Positions 35,718 through 45,122 are shown, counted from the first letter of the stretch. The stretch is 64,000 nt of DNA from Pedobacter sp. PLR (GCF_026239675.1 NZ_JAPIVQ010000007.1:310001-374000), one strand, 5' to 3'. Program-made: numbers and translations. Notes: generated by a model from the letters alone, not told the origin.

Positions 35718-36782
35718 ATGGATCAGCAGCTGCTAAAAAAATACCTTCAAAACCAATGTACTCCTGCAGAAGCAGCAGCGGTATACCAATCCCTTCAGCA
35801 ACATCCGGAACTCCTGGATCAGTTGCTGCCTAAGGAAGAATGGGACCTGGCAGGGCAGCATGCTGAGCCTGCAAAAAATGCGGCGGCGATTTTTTCCCGG
35901 ATAAAGCCGCGACCGACCGTCCGGATGCGAATGGAGTACTGGTCGCAGATTGCCGCAGTATTTGTTTATGCAGTATTGACCGCACTCAGCTTCCAATACC
36001 TGATTCCAACAGAAAAAAGCCAGCCGGGCCTCGTTCAACACGCAAAAAAAACCCATCAGGAAGTCTACCTGAAAAACACGGGTAACCATATCCAACAGTT
36101 TCAGCTGGAAGATGGAAGCACCGTTAAGCTGAGCCCTAACAGCAGTTTACGGTATCCGAAACCCTTTCCTGCGCAACACCGGCAACTGATACTCAGCGGG
36201 GAAGCCAGATTTGATGTGGCGCCCGACAAAAACCGTCCTTTCAGTGTTTTTTCCTCAGGGATAAAGACCACTGCGCTAGGCACCTCCTTTCTGGTACGGG
36301 CATGGAAAGGAAACAAAGCAGAAGTACGACTCTTCCATGGGAAAGTACGGGTAAGCACCGGAGCTTCTGCCAAAAACAAGGCCTTCAAAGCGGTTATCCT
36401 TTACCCTGGTGAGCGCTTCCAATACCTTTCCGGCCAGATCCTGGTGGAACGGTTCAGCCCGAAAAGGCAAGCCCTGCAAAAATCGAAAAAACCCGTAGCG
36501 AAAGCCACGGCAGCCATGATGGTTGGCGGCATCCTTGAGTTCGACAAAACGCCGTTACCACAAGTCTGCGCTGAACTTTCTGAACGATATGGCCAGCGCA
36601 TCAACTGCGATCAGGTCCATAAACAAATCCTTTTAACCGGACAATTCAATGAAAGTGATACCCTGAAAGCTATTCTACACAAGATTGCGCGCTTAAACAA
36701 CTTAAAAATAACCCTGAATGCAGACGGTTCTTTCCTTCTCAGGGAGGAAAGTTCTGTACTGAATATTGAAAAAACCAATTAA
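35718..36782 (+). CDS. FecR-family anti-sigma factor
   Basis: This 354-aa inner-membrane regulator has a cytoplasmic N-terminal part (~1-74) expected to bind the ECF sigma factor, and one transmembrane segment (~75-96, SQIAAVFVYAVLTALSFQYL). A periplasmic FecR domain follows (FQLEDGSTVKLSPNSSLRYP, LSGEARFDVAPD, AEVRLFHGKVRV). Its C-terminal DUF4974/STN-like domain is at about 270-345 (FDKTPLPQVCAELSERYG). It relays ligand occupancy at the outer membrane to the sigma factor. The SusC gene follows after 13 bp. Confidence 0.92.
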   Translation: MDQQLLKKYLQNQCTPAEAAAVYQSLQQHPELLDQLLPKEEWDLAGQHAEPAKNAAAIFSRIKPRPTVRMRMEYWSQIAAVFVYAVLTALSFQYLIPTEKSQPGLVQHAKKTHQEVYLKNTGNHIQQFQLEDGSTVKLSPNSSLRYPKPFPAQHRQLILSGEARFDVAPDKNRPFSVFSSGIKTTALGTSFLVRAWKGNKAEVRLFHGKVRVSTGASAKNKAFKAVILYPGERFQYLSGQILVERFSPKRQALQKSKKPVAKATAAMMVGGILEFDKTPLPQVCAELSERYGQRINCDQVHKQILLTGQFNESDTLKAILHKIARLNNLKITLNADGSFLLREESSVLNIEKTN

Positions 36783-36795
36783 CAAACTAAAAATT

Positions 36796-39700
36796 ATGCA
36801 GTTAAAATTTACCCGGCTATTGAATTGCCATTGCAATAAATGGCTGTTCCTATTGCTCCTGATTTCAGGCCTCAGCGGAAGCGCGCTGGCACAACAAAAA
36901 GGCATGGTTACCGGATCTGTCAATGACGACAAAGGGCTTCCTTTAGTCGGCGTATCCGTCCAGGCCCTGAATGCGGGTACCTCATTTAAAAAAAACACTT
37001 CCAGCGATAGCAATGGACTGTTCAGCTTTACAGACCTGCCATTAGGCAAAGGCTATTCCTTCTTACTTACTTATATCGGTTTCCGTACCCAGCACCTCAA
37101 AAACTATGAGCTAAAAGCCGGCGAGAAAATCACCTTACTGGTAAAAATGCCCGAAGATCTGAGCGACCTCAACGAGGTGGTTGTGGTGGGTTACGGCACC
37201 CAGAAAAAGGTAAACCTTACCGGGGCAGTGGCCAGCATAGACGCTAAAACATTGGAAGACCGTCCCATTGCCAACATCACCCAGGGGCTACAGGGTGCTT
37301 CTCCAAACCTGAACATTTCCTTTGGAGATGGCAGACCAGGAGCAGCTGGTAAGATCAATATCCGGGGCTTCACCTCTATCAACAGCGGTAAAACAGGTGG
37401 CGAACCGCTGGTACTGATTGACGGGGTTCCCGGCTCCATCAATAGCATCAACCCAAGAGATGTGGCCAATATTTCCGTCCTAAAAGACGCGTCTTCCGCT
37501 GCTATTTACGGTGCAAGGGCAGCCTTCGGCGTGATTCTGATCACCACCAAAAACGGGAAAAACGGAAAAACGAGCATCAGTTACAGCAATAACTTCGGCT
37601 GGTCCACTCCCACTTCAAGCACCGATTTCATGACCGATGGTTATGATGCGGCGATGATGAACGACCAGGCATTTCTTGCCGCGGTGGGCGATACCTATAC
37701 CAAGTATACCGATGAAGATTACGCGTACCTGCTGAGAAGAAAGACCGACAAAAGCCTTCCGGATTACATCATTGACAATAGAAAGGGAAAAGACCAATAT
37801 GTCTATTATGGCAATACCGACTGGTGGCATACCGTTTTCCGTGACACCCAAACTTCCATGAACCACTCCTTAAGCATCTCTGGTGGCGGAGAAAGTTCAG
37901 ATTTCCTGATCTCCGGACGCATGTTCGAGCAAAACGGGATGATGCAGCTCAACCAGGATAAATATAGTACCTACAACTTAAGGGCAAAAATCAATACTAA
38001 AGTCAACAAATGGCTGACTATAGGAAATAACCTGCAATTTAATGCTTCCAACTACGATTATCCGGGATGGGGTGTCAACAGCAATTTTGTATCCGTATCC
38101 GTACATGCGCTACCCTCCTATTTACCGGTTAACCCGGATGGAACAGCGACCTACCGGACGGAATTAAACAACTACACCATAGGTGATGGTATTTTCGCAG
38201 ACCTGTTGAATGGCAAGTCAAAAGGAAATGAAAAAAAACAGGAGTTCAGCAATCTCTTCAATGTTGCTGCACAAATCACCAAAGACCTGTCTATCAAAGG
38301 AAATTACGCTTATACCTACAATCCATACAGCATCTGGAACCGCAGAACACAAGCGCCATGGTCTATCTTTCCAGGAGTTATCAGTCAGTTCGGCTTTGAC
38401 CAGCTTTCTGAAACCAATTACACCAAGCAGGCACATGTGCTTAACCTGTACACGGATTACAATAAAACCATTGGACAGCACACTTTTAAAGGCTTATTGG
38501 GCTACAATCAGGAACTCAACACCTACAAAAGAGTTTTTACACAAAGAAAAGACCTGGTCTCTCAGGACCTCAATGATCTGGACCTGGGATCGGGGGATAT
38601 TGCTGCAGGTGGAGGCGCCGATGAATACGCGCTATTGGGTACCTTCTTCAGGTTGAACTATGACTATGCCGGAAAATACCTGTTGGAGGTTAACGGCCGG
38701 TATGATGGCAGTTCAAAATTCCCTCCGGGCAAGCGTTTCGGATTCTTCCCTTCTGTATCTGCTGGCTGGAGATTAAGTCAGGAGGCCTTTTTTGAACCTT
38801 TAAAAAGCAGCATCAACGAGCTGAAGTTTCGTGGTTCTTATGGTTCCTTAGGCAACCAAACGGAGGCCGCCAAATATGGCTACATCGAGCTCCTGTCCCG
38901 TGGCACGATGGATTACATCATCAATGGAAAGAAAACGGAATACCTGGCTACTCCGGCACCGATCTCTAATAACCTCACCTGGGAAAAAGCAAGGTCTGCC
39001 AATTTTGGGGTAGATGCCGGATTCTTTGACAACCGTTTAACGGCTTCCTTCGACTACTATGTGCGAAATACCATCGATATGTTGACCAGCGGAAAAACCG
39101 TATCCAGTGTATATGGCTCCTCTCCACCAAGAGAAAATGTTGCCGACCTGCAAAGCAGGGGATGGGAACTTGCGGTGAACTGGACCAGCAACGGGAATTT
39201 AGCAGGAAAACCATTCCGCTGGAGTGCCGGACTAGGCCTGTCAGACTACAATGCAGAGATCACCAGGTTTGACAATACAAACAATCTGCTGAGCAACTAT
39301 TACGTCGGACAAAAGATCGGGGAGATCTGGGGCTATCGCACAGATGGCATTTTCCAAACCGATGCCGAAGCAAAGGCCTACCCAATCAACCAGGATTATG
39401 TAAACCAGCAAAGACTGCGGGCACCGGGCGACTGGTCTAAACTAGCTGCCGGAGACCTGAAGTTCAAAGACCTTAATGGCGATGGCGTGGTAGACAACGG
39501 CCAAAACACCTTAGCGGATCATGGAGATCTGGAAATTATTGGAAACTCCCTTCCCCGCTACTCTTTTGGCATTAATGCCGGTGTTACCTGGGGTGATTTT
39601 GACCTTTCGGCCATCTTCCAGGGTGTTGGAAAACAACAATGGTATCCGGGAAATAATGCGGATAAATTCTGGGGTCCTTATTCCCGCCCCTATTACTCCT

Positions 39701-40086
39701 TCGTACCAAAAGATTTTATGGTTGATGTCTGGACTCCGGAAAACCCGGATGCTTACTTCCCAAGGTTAAGGGGCTATGAAGCCTTAAATGACCGTGGATC
39801 ACTGAATGTAAAAAACGATCGTTACCTACAGGACCTGGCCTATATCCGTCTGAAAAACCTGACCATCGGTTATTCACTCCCGGAAAATCTGGTTAAAAAG
39901 TTAAAAATCGGCAGGGCAAGATTTTACTTCAGCGGCGAAAACCTCTTCACTTTCACTAAGCTAAGAACGGATTATATCGATCCGGAGCAGGCAGCCGGAG
40001 ATTACAACAATGCTGCAGAAGATCCAAATGCCAGAGTATACCCTTTTAATAAGATGTATTCCTTCGGTTTAGACGTATCCTTTTAA
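36796..40086 (+). CDS. SusC/RagA family TonB-linked outer-membrane transporter (pair 2)
   Basis: The start is ATG 36796 (MQLKFTRLLN); the frame also opens at a TTG at 36766 inside the FecR gene. The signal peptide ends SALAQ. A CarboxypepD_reg-like domain (~37-120), TonB-box region EVVVVGYGTQKKV, plug segment VLKDASSAAIYGARAAFGVIL and a long barrel ending DVSF follow. No STN signalling domain is visible before the carboxypeptidase-like domain, although the operon has an ECF/FecR pair. The substrate is unknown; the downstream SusD and EEP hydrolase give the only context. Confidence 0.94.
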   Translation: MQLKFTRLLNCHCNKWLFLLLLISGLSGSALAQQKGMVTGSVNDDKGLPLVGVSVQALNAGTSFKKNTSSDSNGLFSFTDLPLGKGYSFLLTYIGFRTQHLKNYELKAGEKITLLVKMPEDLSDLNEVVVVGYGTQKKVNLTGAVASIDAKTLEDRPIANITQGLQGASPNLNISFGDGRPGAAGKINIRGFTSINSGKTGGEPLVLIDGVPGSINSINPRDVANISVLKDASSAAIYGARAAFGVILITTKNGKNGKTSISYSNNFGWSTPTSSTDFMTDGYDAAMMNDQAFLAAVGDTYTKYTDEDYAYLLRRKTDKSLPDYIIDNRKGKDQYVYYGNTDWWHTVFRDTQTSMNHSLSISGGGESSDFLISGRMFEQNGMMQLNQDKYSTYNLRAKINTKVNKWLTIGNNLQFNASNYDYPGWGVNSNFVSVSVHALPSYLPVNPDGTATYRTELNNYTIGDGIFADLLNGKSKGNEKKQEFSNLFNVAAQITKDLSIKGNYAYTYNPYSIWNRRTQAPWSIFPGVISQFGFDQLSETNYTKQAHVLNLYTDYNKTIGQHTFKGLLGYNQELNTYKRVFTQRKDLVSQDLNDLDLGSGDIAAGGGADEYALLGTFFRLNYDYAGKYLLEVNGRYDGSSKFPPGKRFGFFPSVSAGWRLSQEAFFEPLKSSINELKFRGSYGSLGNQTEAAKYGYIELLSRGTMDYIINGKKTEYLATPAPISNNLTWEKARSANFGVDAGFFDNRLTASFDYYVRNTIDMLTSGKTVSSVYGSSPPRENVADLQSRGWELAVNWTSNGNLAGKPFRWSAGLGLSDYNAEITRFDNTNNLLSNYYVGQKIGEIWGYRTDGIFQTDAEAKAYPINQDYVNQQRLRAPGDWSKLAAGDLKFKDLNGDGVVDNGQNTLADHGDLEIIGNSLPRYSFGINAGVTWGDFDLSAIFQGVGKQQWYPGNNADKFWGPYSRPYYSFVPKDFMVDVWTPENPDAYFPRLRGYEALNDRGSLNVKNDRYLQDLAYIRLKNLTIGYSLPENLVKKLKIGRARFYFSGENLFTFTKLRTDYIDPEQAAGDYNNAAEDPNARVYPFNKMYSFGLDVSF

Positions 40087-40104
40087 CCTATAATCTGAAC
40101 AAAA

Positions 40105-41853
40105 ATGAAAATTTACCCGATATATATCCTTGCCCTTTGCCTGCTGCTGACCTCTTGTAAAAAAGGCTTCCTGGACAGGCAACCACTATCTTCGATTTCT
40201 CCTGATGCCTTTTTCAAGACGGAAAGCGACCTGAACCTATACACCAACTCTTTTTATTCTACCTTTCCATCGGCAGAAGGGATTTACAATGAAAGTGCAG
40301 ACAATGTGGTCAAGTCCGACCTTGGCGAACTGATTACCGGAAAGCGCACGGTACCCATCTCCGGAGGGGGCTGGAGCTGGTCTGAGTTAAGAAACATCAA
40401 TTACTTCCTGGAAAACTACGATAGGGTGATGAGCCCGGCTGCAGGGAAAAAATATGCCGCTACTGCACGCTTTTTCCGAGCCTATTTCTATTTTGATAAG
40501 GTCAGCAGATTTGGCGATGTACCCTGGTATTCAGGTACGATCAACATCAATGACGAAGGTGCTTTATCCATGCCCCGCAGTCCACGTGCCTTAGTGATGG
40601 ACTCGGTTCTTGCCGATATTGACTTTGCCATCGCCAATATGGATGCGGGCAAGAATGTCGAGAAAGTAACAAAATGGACTGCGCTGGCCCTGAAATCAAG
40701 GATCTGCCTGAGCGAAGGAACCTTCCGGAAATACCATCCTGAATTTAACCTGCCTAATGCAGACCTGTTCCTCAAAGCAGCAGCAAGCGCAGCCAATACC
40801 CTCATGACTACAGGTCCGTACAGCATTTACAAAAGCAGTCCGGAAAAAGCCTACCTGGAGCTATTCTCTTCTAAATCTTCGATAGATCAGGAAGTTATTC
40901 TGGGCAGAAGGTTCAGCGCCGGTTTACAGGTATTCCACAACCTAAACTATTATACCATTACGGCCTCCTACGGCAGACCCGGCTTAAACAAAAGTCTGGT
41001 CAATACCTATCTGATGAAAAACGGCAGCAGATTTACGGATCTGCCGGGTTATGAGAAGATGGAGTACTTTGAGGAGGTTCAAAACAGAGATCCGAGGTTG
41101 TCACAAACCATCCGTACGCCCGGTTACACCCGCATCGGCAATACCAAAGTTCTGGTTCCTGAATTCAGCGCCAGCACCACAGGTTACCAGCTCATCAAAT
41201 TTGTCACCTCCGAGGCAGGAGATTCCTTTAACAGATCGGAAAACGACATGCCAATTTTCAGGATGGCCGAGGTGCTGCTCAACTACGCTGAAGCAAAAGC
41301 GGAATTGGGAGAAGCTACTCAGGCAGACCTGGACAAATCCATCAAGCTCCTTCGCGATCGGGTAGGCATGCCCAATCTGGATCTTGCCTATAGCAATGCA
41401 AACCCGGATCCTTACCTTGCTGATCAATACCAGCATGTAAATGCGGCAAACAAGGGGTTAATCCTGGAAATCCGCCGCGAGCGACGCATAGAGCTGGTGA
41501 TGGAAAGCTACCGTTGGGCGGATCTTATCCGCTGGAAAGAAGGTCGTTTAAATGCACAACCTTATAAAGGCATGTATTTCCCGGGCCCTGGAAAATATGA
41601 TCTGGATAAAGATGGCAAGACCGATATAGAAATCTATACCGGCACAAAACCTACAGGCACCGGCATCCAGTTTCTGAAGCTTGGCAGTGAGATCATTCTG
41701 GAAAACAACACCAGTGGAGGTAATGTGCTGATCAATCCGAATACCCCGAAAACCTTCCGTGAAGACCGGGATTACCTTTTCCCACTTCCTATAAACGAGT
41801 TACTGTTAAATAAAAACCTGGTACAAAACCCAAACTGGGAAGGCCGAAATTAA
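40105..41853 (+). CDS. SusD/RagB family outer-membrane lipoprotein (pair 2)
   Basis: This 582-aa lipoprotein partners the SusC encoded 18 bp upstream. The signal MKIYPIYILALCLLLTSC makes Cys18 the lipidated residue. SusD features are KKGFLDRQPLS after the lipobox, ARFFRAYFYFDKVSRFGDVPW in the TPR region, MAEVLLNYAEAKAELGE, and ERRIELVMESYRWADLIRWKEGR near the C-terminus. A secreted EEP hydrolase gene starts 6 bp after its stop and is surely co-transcribed. Confidence 0.94.
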   Translation: MKIYPIYILALCLLLTSCKKGFLDRQPLSSISPDAFFKTESDLNLYTNSFYSTFPSAEGIYNESADNVVKSDLGELITGKRTVPISGGGWSWSELRNINYFLENYDRVMSPAAGKKYAATARFFRAYFYFDKVSRFGDVPWYSGTININDEGALSMPRSPRALVMDSVLADIDFAIANMDAGKNVEKVTKWTALALKSRICLSEGTFRKYHPEFNLPNADLFLKAAASAANTLMTTGPYSIYKSSPEKAYLELFSSKSSIDQEVILGRRFSAGLQVFHNLNYYTITASYGRPGLNKSLVNTYLMKNGSRFTDLPGYEKMEYFEEVQNRDPRLSQTIRTPGYTRIGNTKVLVPEFSASTTGYQLIKFVTSEAGDSFNRSENDMPIFRMAEVLLNYAEAKAELGEATQADLDKSIKLLRDRVGMPNLDLAYSNANPDPYLADQYQHVNAANKGLILEIRRERRIELVMESYRWADLIRWKEGRLNAQPYKGMYFPGPGKYDLDKDGKTDIEIYTGTKPTGTGIQFLKLGSEIILENNTSGGNVLINPNTPKTFREDRDYLFPLPINELLLNKNLVQNPNWEGRN

Positions 41854-41859
41854 TTTAAA

Positions 41860-42666
41860 ATGAGCGTTATGAATTCCTTCAACAAATTTTTAAGCATCGC
41901 ATTTTTGTTGTGTTTGTCCAGCCTGCTGACTATCGCCGCCGGCCCCGGCCCAAAAACACTGAAAGTGATGACCTATAACATCCATCATGCCAACCCTCCT
42001 GCACAACCTGGCGTGATAGACCTGCAAGCCATTGCAGCTGTCATCAATAAGGAAGCGCCTGATCTGGTTGCTTTACAGGAGTTAGACGTATTTACCAAAC
42101 GCAGTGGCGCGGTAGATCAGGTTAAAAAGCTCGCAGAACTCTGCGGGATGTATTCTTTTTTTTCCAAAGGGATAGATTTTGAGGGTGGTGAATACGGCGT
42201 TGCCATCCTTTCCAAATTTAAGATCAACCATACCGAGCGCTTTCCGCTTCCCTTTAAAGAAGGCATCAAAGCAGAGCAACGTTCGCTGGCCATCATCAAT
42301 GTCAGCCTCCCTGATGGCAGTATGCTGGACTTCGCCTGTACTCACCTCGACTTAAACAATGCGCATCGTTTATTGCAGGTTGCGGAGATCAACCGGATTC
42401 TTGGAGAGCGGAAAAACAATGTGATTCTTGGTGGAGATCTCAATCTGGAATCCAATACACCTGCAATGGCGATCCTGGAGCAGCATTTTACCCGCAGCTG
42501 CCTTGAAAACTGTGCGCCAACCATTCCTGATGTGAACCCTAATAAGGAGATAGACTTTATACTGCTTAAAAAGGGCAGTGCTTTTAAGGTCATGAAACAC
42601 CTGGTGATCCGGGACATCCATGCTTCAGACCACCTGCCGCTGGTTGTCACCTATAAAACAAAGTAA
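41860..42666 (+). CDS. Secreted endonuclease/exonuclease/phosphatase (EEP) family hydrolase, copy 1
   Basis: This 268-aa metal-dependent phosphohydrolase has a signal peptide (~1-27). EEP motifs are KVMTYNIHH (metal/phosphate Asn), ALQELD (metal Glu), THLDLNN, GGDLNLES and the C-terminal ASDHLPLVV with the catalytic Asp-His. The family covers DNases, phosphoinositide phosphatases and sphingomyelinases, so the substrate is open. It is last in the ECF-FecR-SusC-SusD unit, so it is probably regulated with the transporter. About 60% of residues match the copy at 44313. Confidence 0.88.
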   Translation: MSVMNSFNKFLSIAFLLCLSSLLTIAAGPGPKTLKVMTYNIHHANPPAQPGVIDLQAIAAVINKEAPDLVALQELDVFTKRSGAVDQVKKLAELCGMYSFFSKGIDFEGGEYGVAILSKFKINHTERFPLPFKEGIKAEQRSLAIINVSLPDGSMLDFACTHLDLNNAHRLLQVAEINRILGERKNNVILGGDLNLESNTPAMAILEQHFTRSCLENCAPTIPDVNPNKEIDFILLKKGSAFKVMKHLVIRDIHASDHLPLVVTYKTK

Positions 42667-42675
42667 GTTCCTTTT

Positions 42676-42707
42676 AATTCCAGCTCCGGTAATCCGGAGC
42701 TGGAATT
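42676..42707. terminator. Hairpin between convergent EEP and DUF2264 genes
   Basis: A perfect 14-bp stem with a TAAT loop lies between the two convergent stops. There is no long T-run on either side, so termination efficiency is uncertain. Confidence 0.65.
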
Positions 42708-42718
42708 ATCAATATTGT

Positions 42719-43978
42719 TTAATAATCTACATGATAATCTTTAGGAAATTTCTGACTACTCCATGCTTTCTTTGCGGTCCAATCCGCCTTTTGTGCCGAC
42801 CAGAACTGGTCTTCAGCAGGTAAACCCAGGGGTAAAAAAGAAAGGGTAGCCATGTACAAACTGCCTGTAGAGGTATAATAATCGGCGATTTCCGGATCAT
42901 GACCTACGAAACCAAGTAATAACCAGCCGTTTTTATCGAATGTTCCGGGTACATCATACATATTTCTCTTGACTTGTGTAAGGGCAGAACGTACCTGTTC
43001 CGGCTTAATCGTGTCCGGAAGTTTTCCGAGCAGCGCCACCTGGCTTAGCGCCTGAAAAGCACCGGTGCGGTAAGTGATAGATCGTCCGATTGGCGGGAAT
43101 GTGCCTTCCGGAGAGATCATGCGCTCTTGTCCGACTGCATACCTGACCATCCTTGATAAGGCCAGTTCATATTCTTTTTCAGTCACCAGCCCTTTGTCCA
43201 TCATGATTTTCATCGTGTCTACCATCATCGGGTGGATCACAAATGAGTTATAGTAGTCAAAAGCGAAGTTTGGTCCGTCGCCGTAACAGCCATCGCCTTT
43301 GTACCATTCGTTTAGCTTTTCAGGACCTTTCCGTAGTCTTTCTGCATCAGGTTCTTCTCCGATGGAGAGTAAAAAGGCTTCGGTAATGGAGCCAAACAAC
43401 AGCCAGTTGCTATTGAAAGGTTTCCGGTTTCTTAAGGATTTGAAAGCGGCAATGATGTTTGCTTTGGTGTTTGCATCCAGTGGCTCCCATAGTGCTTTTG
43501 GTGCCCTGATGAAGGTCTGAGCGAGATAAGCGGCATCAACAATCGGCTGATGATCGGTTTTAAAGTTTAACTGGTCCGGACTGGATGGTTGGAAACAACG
43601 AGTCAGTCCTTGCAGGACATCCTTTCTCATTTTTTCTCTATGACGGCTCTCTTCTGTCTGATCATCAGGGAGGGCCAGCCATGGGGCGATGCCGGCAAAA
43701 GTTCTGCCTACTGCTTCCAGATAGGTGACATGGATGGATCGGTTGTCAAACGTAGGCGATTTCTCTACCAGCATGTTCTGTTTTAAGGTGCCATTGGCGA
43801 GATTTTCTGTTACCGGATTTGCGATTTTATACAGGAGTTTCCACCAGTATTCGCGGTCGTTTTTAGGTTTGCTCCCGGCAGGAAACACTTGTTTTTCTAT
43901 TGCTAAAAGTTGGTTGGGTTGTAACGTTCCAGCCATTCCTACCAGTGATACCGCAGCTAAAAATTTCCTTCTTTCCAT
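42719..43978 (-). CDS. DUF2264 domain-containing protein
   Basis: This 419-aa exported protein begins MERRKFLAAVSLVGMAG, a Tat-like signal. The body matches DUF2264, predicted to be an (alpha/alpha) toroid: DREYWWKLLYKIANPV, TYLEAVGRTFAGIAPWLALP, NSNWLLFG, YGDGPNFAFDYYNSFVIHPMM and ISPEGTFPPIGRSITYRTGAFQAL. Such proteins occur in polysaccharide-utilisation regions and probably act on uronic-acid-type or related sugars; I do not assign a reaction. It is monocistronic, with a LacI/PurR-like operator 63 bp upstream and convergent with the SusCD-EEP operon. Confidence 0.87.
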   Translation of the reverse strand: MERRKFLAAVSLVGMAGTLQPNQLLAIEKQVFPAGSKPKNDREYWWKLLYKIANPVTENLANGTLKQNMLVEKSPTFDNRSIHVTYLEAVGRTFAGIAPWLALPDDQTEESRHREKMRKDVLQGLTRCFQPSSPDQLNFKTDHQPIVDAAYLAQTFIRAPKALWEPLDANTKANIIAAFKSLRNRKPFNSNWLLFGSITEAFLLSIGEEPDAERLRKGPEKLNEWYKGDGCYGDGPNFAFDYYNSFVIHPMMVDTMKIMMDKGLVTEKEYELALSRMVRYAVGQERMISPEGTFPPIGRSITYRTGAFQALSQVALLGKLPDTIKPEQVRSALTQVKRNMYDVPGTFDKNGWLLLGFVGHDPEIADYYTSTGSLYMATLSFLPLGLPAEDQFWSAQKADWTAKKAWSSQKFPKDYHVDY

Positions 43979-44041
43979 ATCGTTTAATTAAATACCTTAG
44001 TTCGAATATAGCAGAGATTCCTTGTTAATTACAGGGTTTAG

Positions 44042-44059
44042 TTGCGCAAACGTTTGATA
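44042..44059 (+). promoter_or_regulatory. LacI/PurR-like operator, site 3
   Basis: TTGCGCAAACGTTTGATA contains the palindromic core CAAACGTTTG, the closest match in the window to the LacI/PurR-family consensus. It shares GCGCAAACG with the second site upstream of the first susC. It sits between the divergent DUF2264 and EEP genes. Confidence 0.6.
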
Positions 44060-44196
44060 TTTAATGCCAACAGTGATTTCATGATAAGTTCAAAATCCGG
44101 TGCCAGCTATAAATTAAAAAATCAGCAGCAGGTATGCGGAATACCGAGCCGGACCTGGCATTAACAGGAGATCCGGACCAGTCAGAAGTTAATCAA

Positions 44197-44289
44197 ATGA
44201 GTACAGTAACGAGCCTGATCAGCAACCAGAAAACCAAAACAGGAAACCAAACCAGGAGTACAAACCAGAAACACAAACCAAAATTATAA
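44197..44289 (+). CDS. Possible 30-codon leader peptide
   Basis: This small frame starts at ATG 44197 and ends at TAA 44287-44289, 23 bp before the EEP copy-2 start. It is composed almost wholly of Thr, Asn, Gln, Lys and Ser. No ribosome-binding site or signal peptide is evident. It may simply reflect the C/A-rich leader, so it is reported as a candidate only. Confidence 0.2.
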   Translation: MSTVTSLISNQKTKTGNQTRSTNQKHKPKL

Positions 44290-44312
44290 CCACAAATCAA
44301 AACCCAATTCTA

Positions 44313-45122
44313 ATGAAAAAAAGACCTTTTCAATTTATCTCCGCTTTTGGCGCCCTCTTAGTCTTTTGCAATTTCCTAAGCGTAGCAGTCATGGCGCAAT
44401 CGAACCCAAAAACCCTCAAAGTGATGACTTATAATATTCATCATGGAAATCCACCGGAACGTCCGGGCGTAATTGACCTTCCTGCGATTGCAGCGGTAAT
44501 TAAGCAGCATACTCCGGATCTCGTGGCCTTACAAGAAATTGATAAGCTAACCAAAAGAACCGGACAGGTAGATCAATTGAAAACACTGGCCGAGCTCACC
44601 GGAATGTTTTATTTCTTTTCAAAAGGGATAGATTTTGAAGGTGGCGAATACGGGGTAGGCATACTTTCCAGATATCCGATCAACAGTAGCAACCGCTATC
44701 CATTGCCTTCTAAAGCAGGATTAGATGCCGAAGCCCGCAGCCTTGCCGTAGTTCAGGTGACCCTGCCTAATGGTAAGCCTTTAAACTTTGCCAGCACACA
44801 TCTGGATTTGAATAATGAACATAGAATGCTGCAAGTGAAAGAGATCAACCGCCTTTTAGGTAGCAAAAAGGGAGATGTGATCCTTGCAGGAGATTTAAAC
44901 CTGACTTCAACCACACCTGCTATGAAAATTCTGGAACAACATTTTACCCGCAGCTGCACCGAAAATTGTGCGCCAACCATTCCTCAGGATGTTCCTACAG
45001 AAGAGATCGATTTCATCCTGTTGAAAAAAGGAAGTCGTATGAAGGTGATTTCACATCAGGTATTTCCAAATATTGATGCTTCCGACCACCTTCCTGTGAT
45101 GGCCATCTATCAGCTTCCTTAA
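44313..45122 (+). CDS. Secreted endonuclease/exonuclease/phosphatase (EEP) family hydrolase, copy 2
   Basis: This is a 269-aa paralogue of the hydrolase at 41860, with the same metal-site motifs (KVMTYNIHHGNPPERPG, ALQEID, STHLDLNNEHR, AGDLNLTS, ASDHLPVM) and a longer signal peptide ending VMAQ. The most conserved stretch, from FSKGIDFEGGEYGV through QHFTRSC.ENCAPTIP, is nearly identical between copies, suggesting duplication and the same class of substrate. It stands alone behind a C/A-rich leader and a LacI-like site, unlike copy 1 inside the ECF-controlled operon. Confidence 0.87.
   Translation: MKKRPFQFISAFGALLVFCNFLSVAVMAQSNPKTLKVMTYNIHHGNPPERPGVIDLPAIAAVIKQHTPDLVALQEIDKLTKRTGQVDQLKTLAELTGMFYFFSKGIDFEGGEYGVGILSRYPINSSNRYPLPSKAGLDAEARSLAVVQVTLPNGKPLNFASTHLDLNNEHRMLQVKEINRLLGSKKGDVILAGDLNLTSTTPAMKILEQHFTRSCTENCAPTIPQDVPTEEIDFILLKKGSRMKVISHQVFPNIDASDHLPVMAIYQLP

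Larger units (their letters stand above)
43979..44312. other. Divergent spacer with operator and C/A-rich leader
   Basis: This 334-bp spacer separates the DUF2264 and second EEP genes. It holds a LacI/PurR-like operator at 44042-44059, two CCGGACC direct repeats near 44151-44177, and a C/A-rich stretch from about 44223 to 44310 that carries a 30-codon small open frame. Confidence 0.6.

Noticed and set aside
38210..38656. 148-codon frame inside the second susC
   Set aside because: Overlaps a strongly supported SusC in another frame, with no start context of its own.
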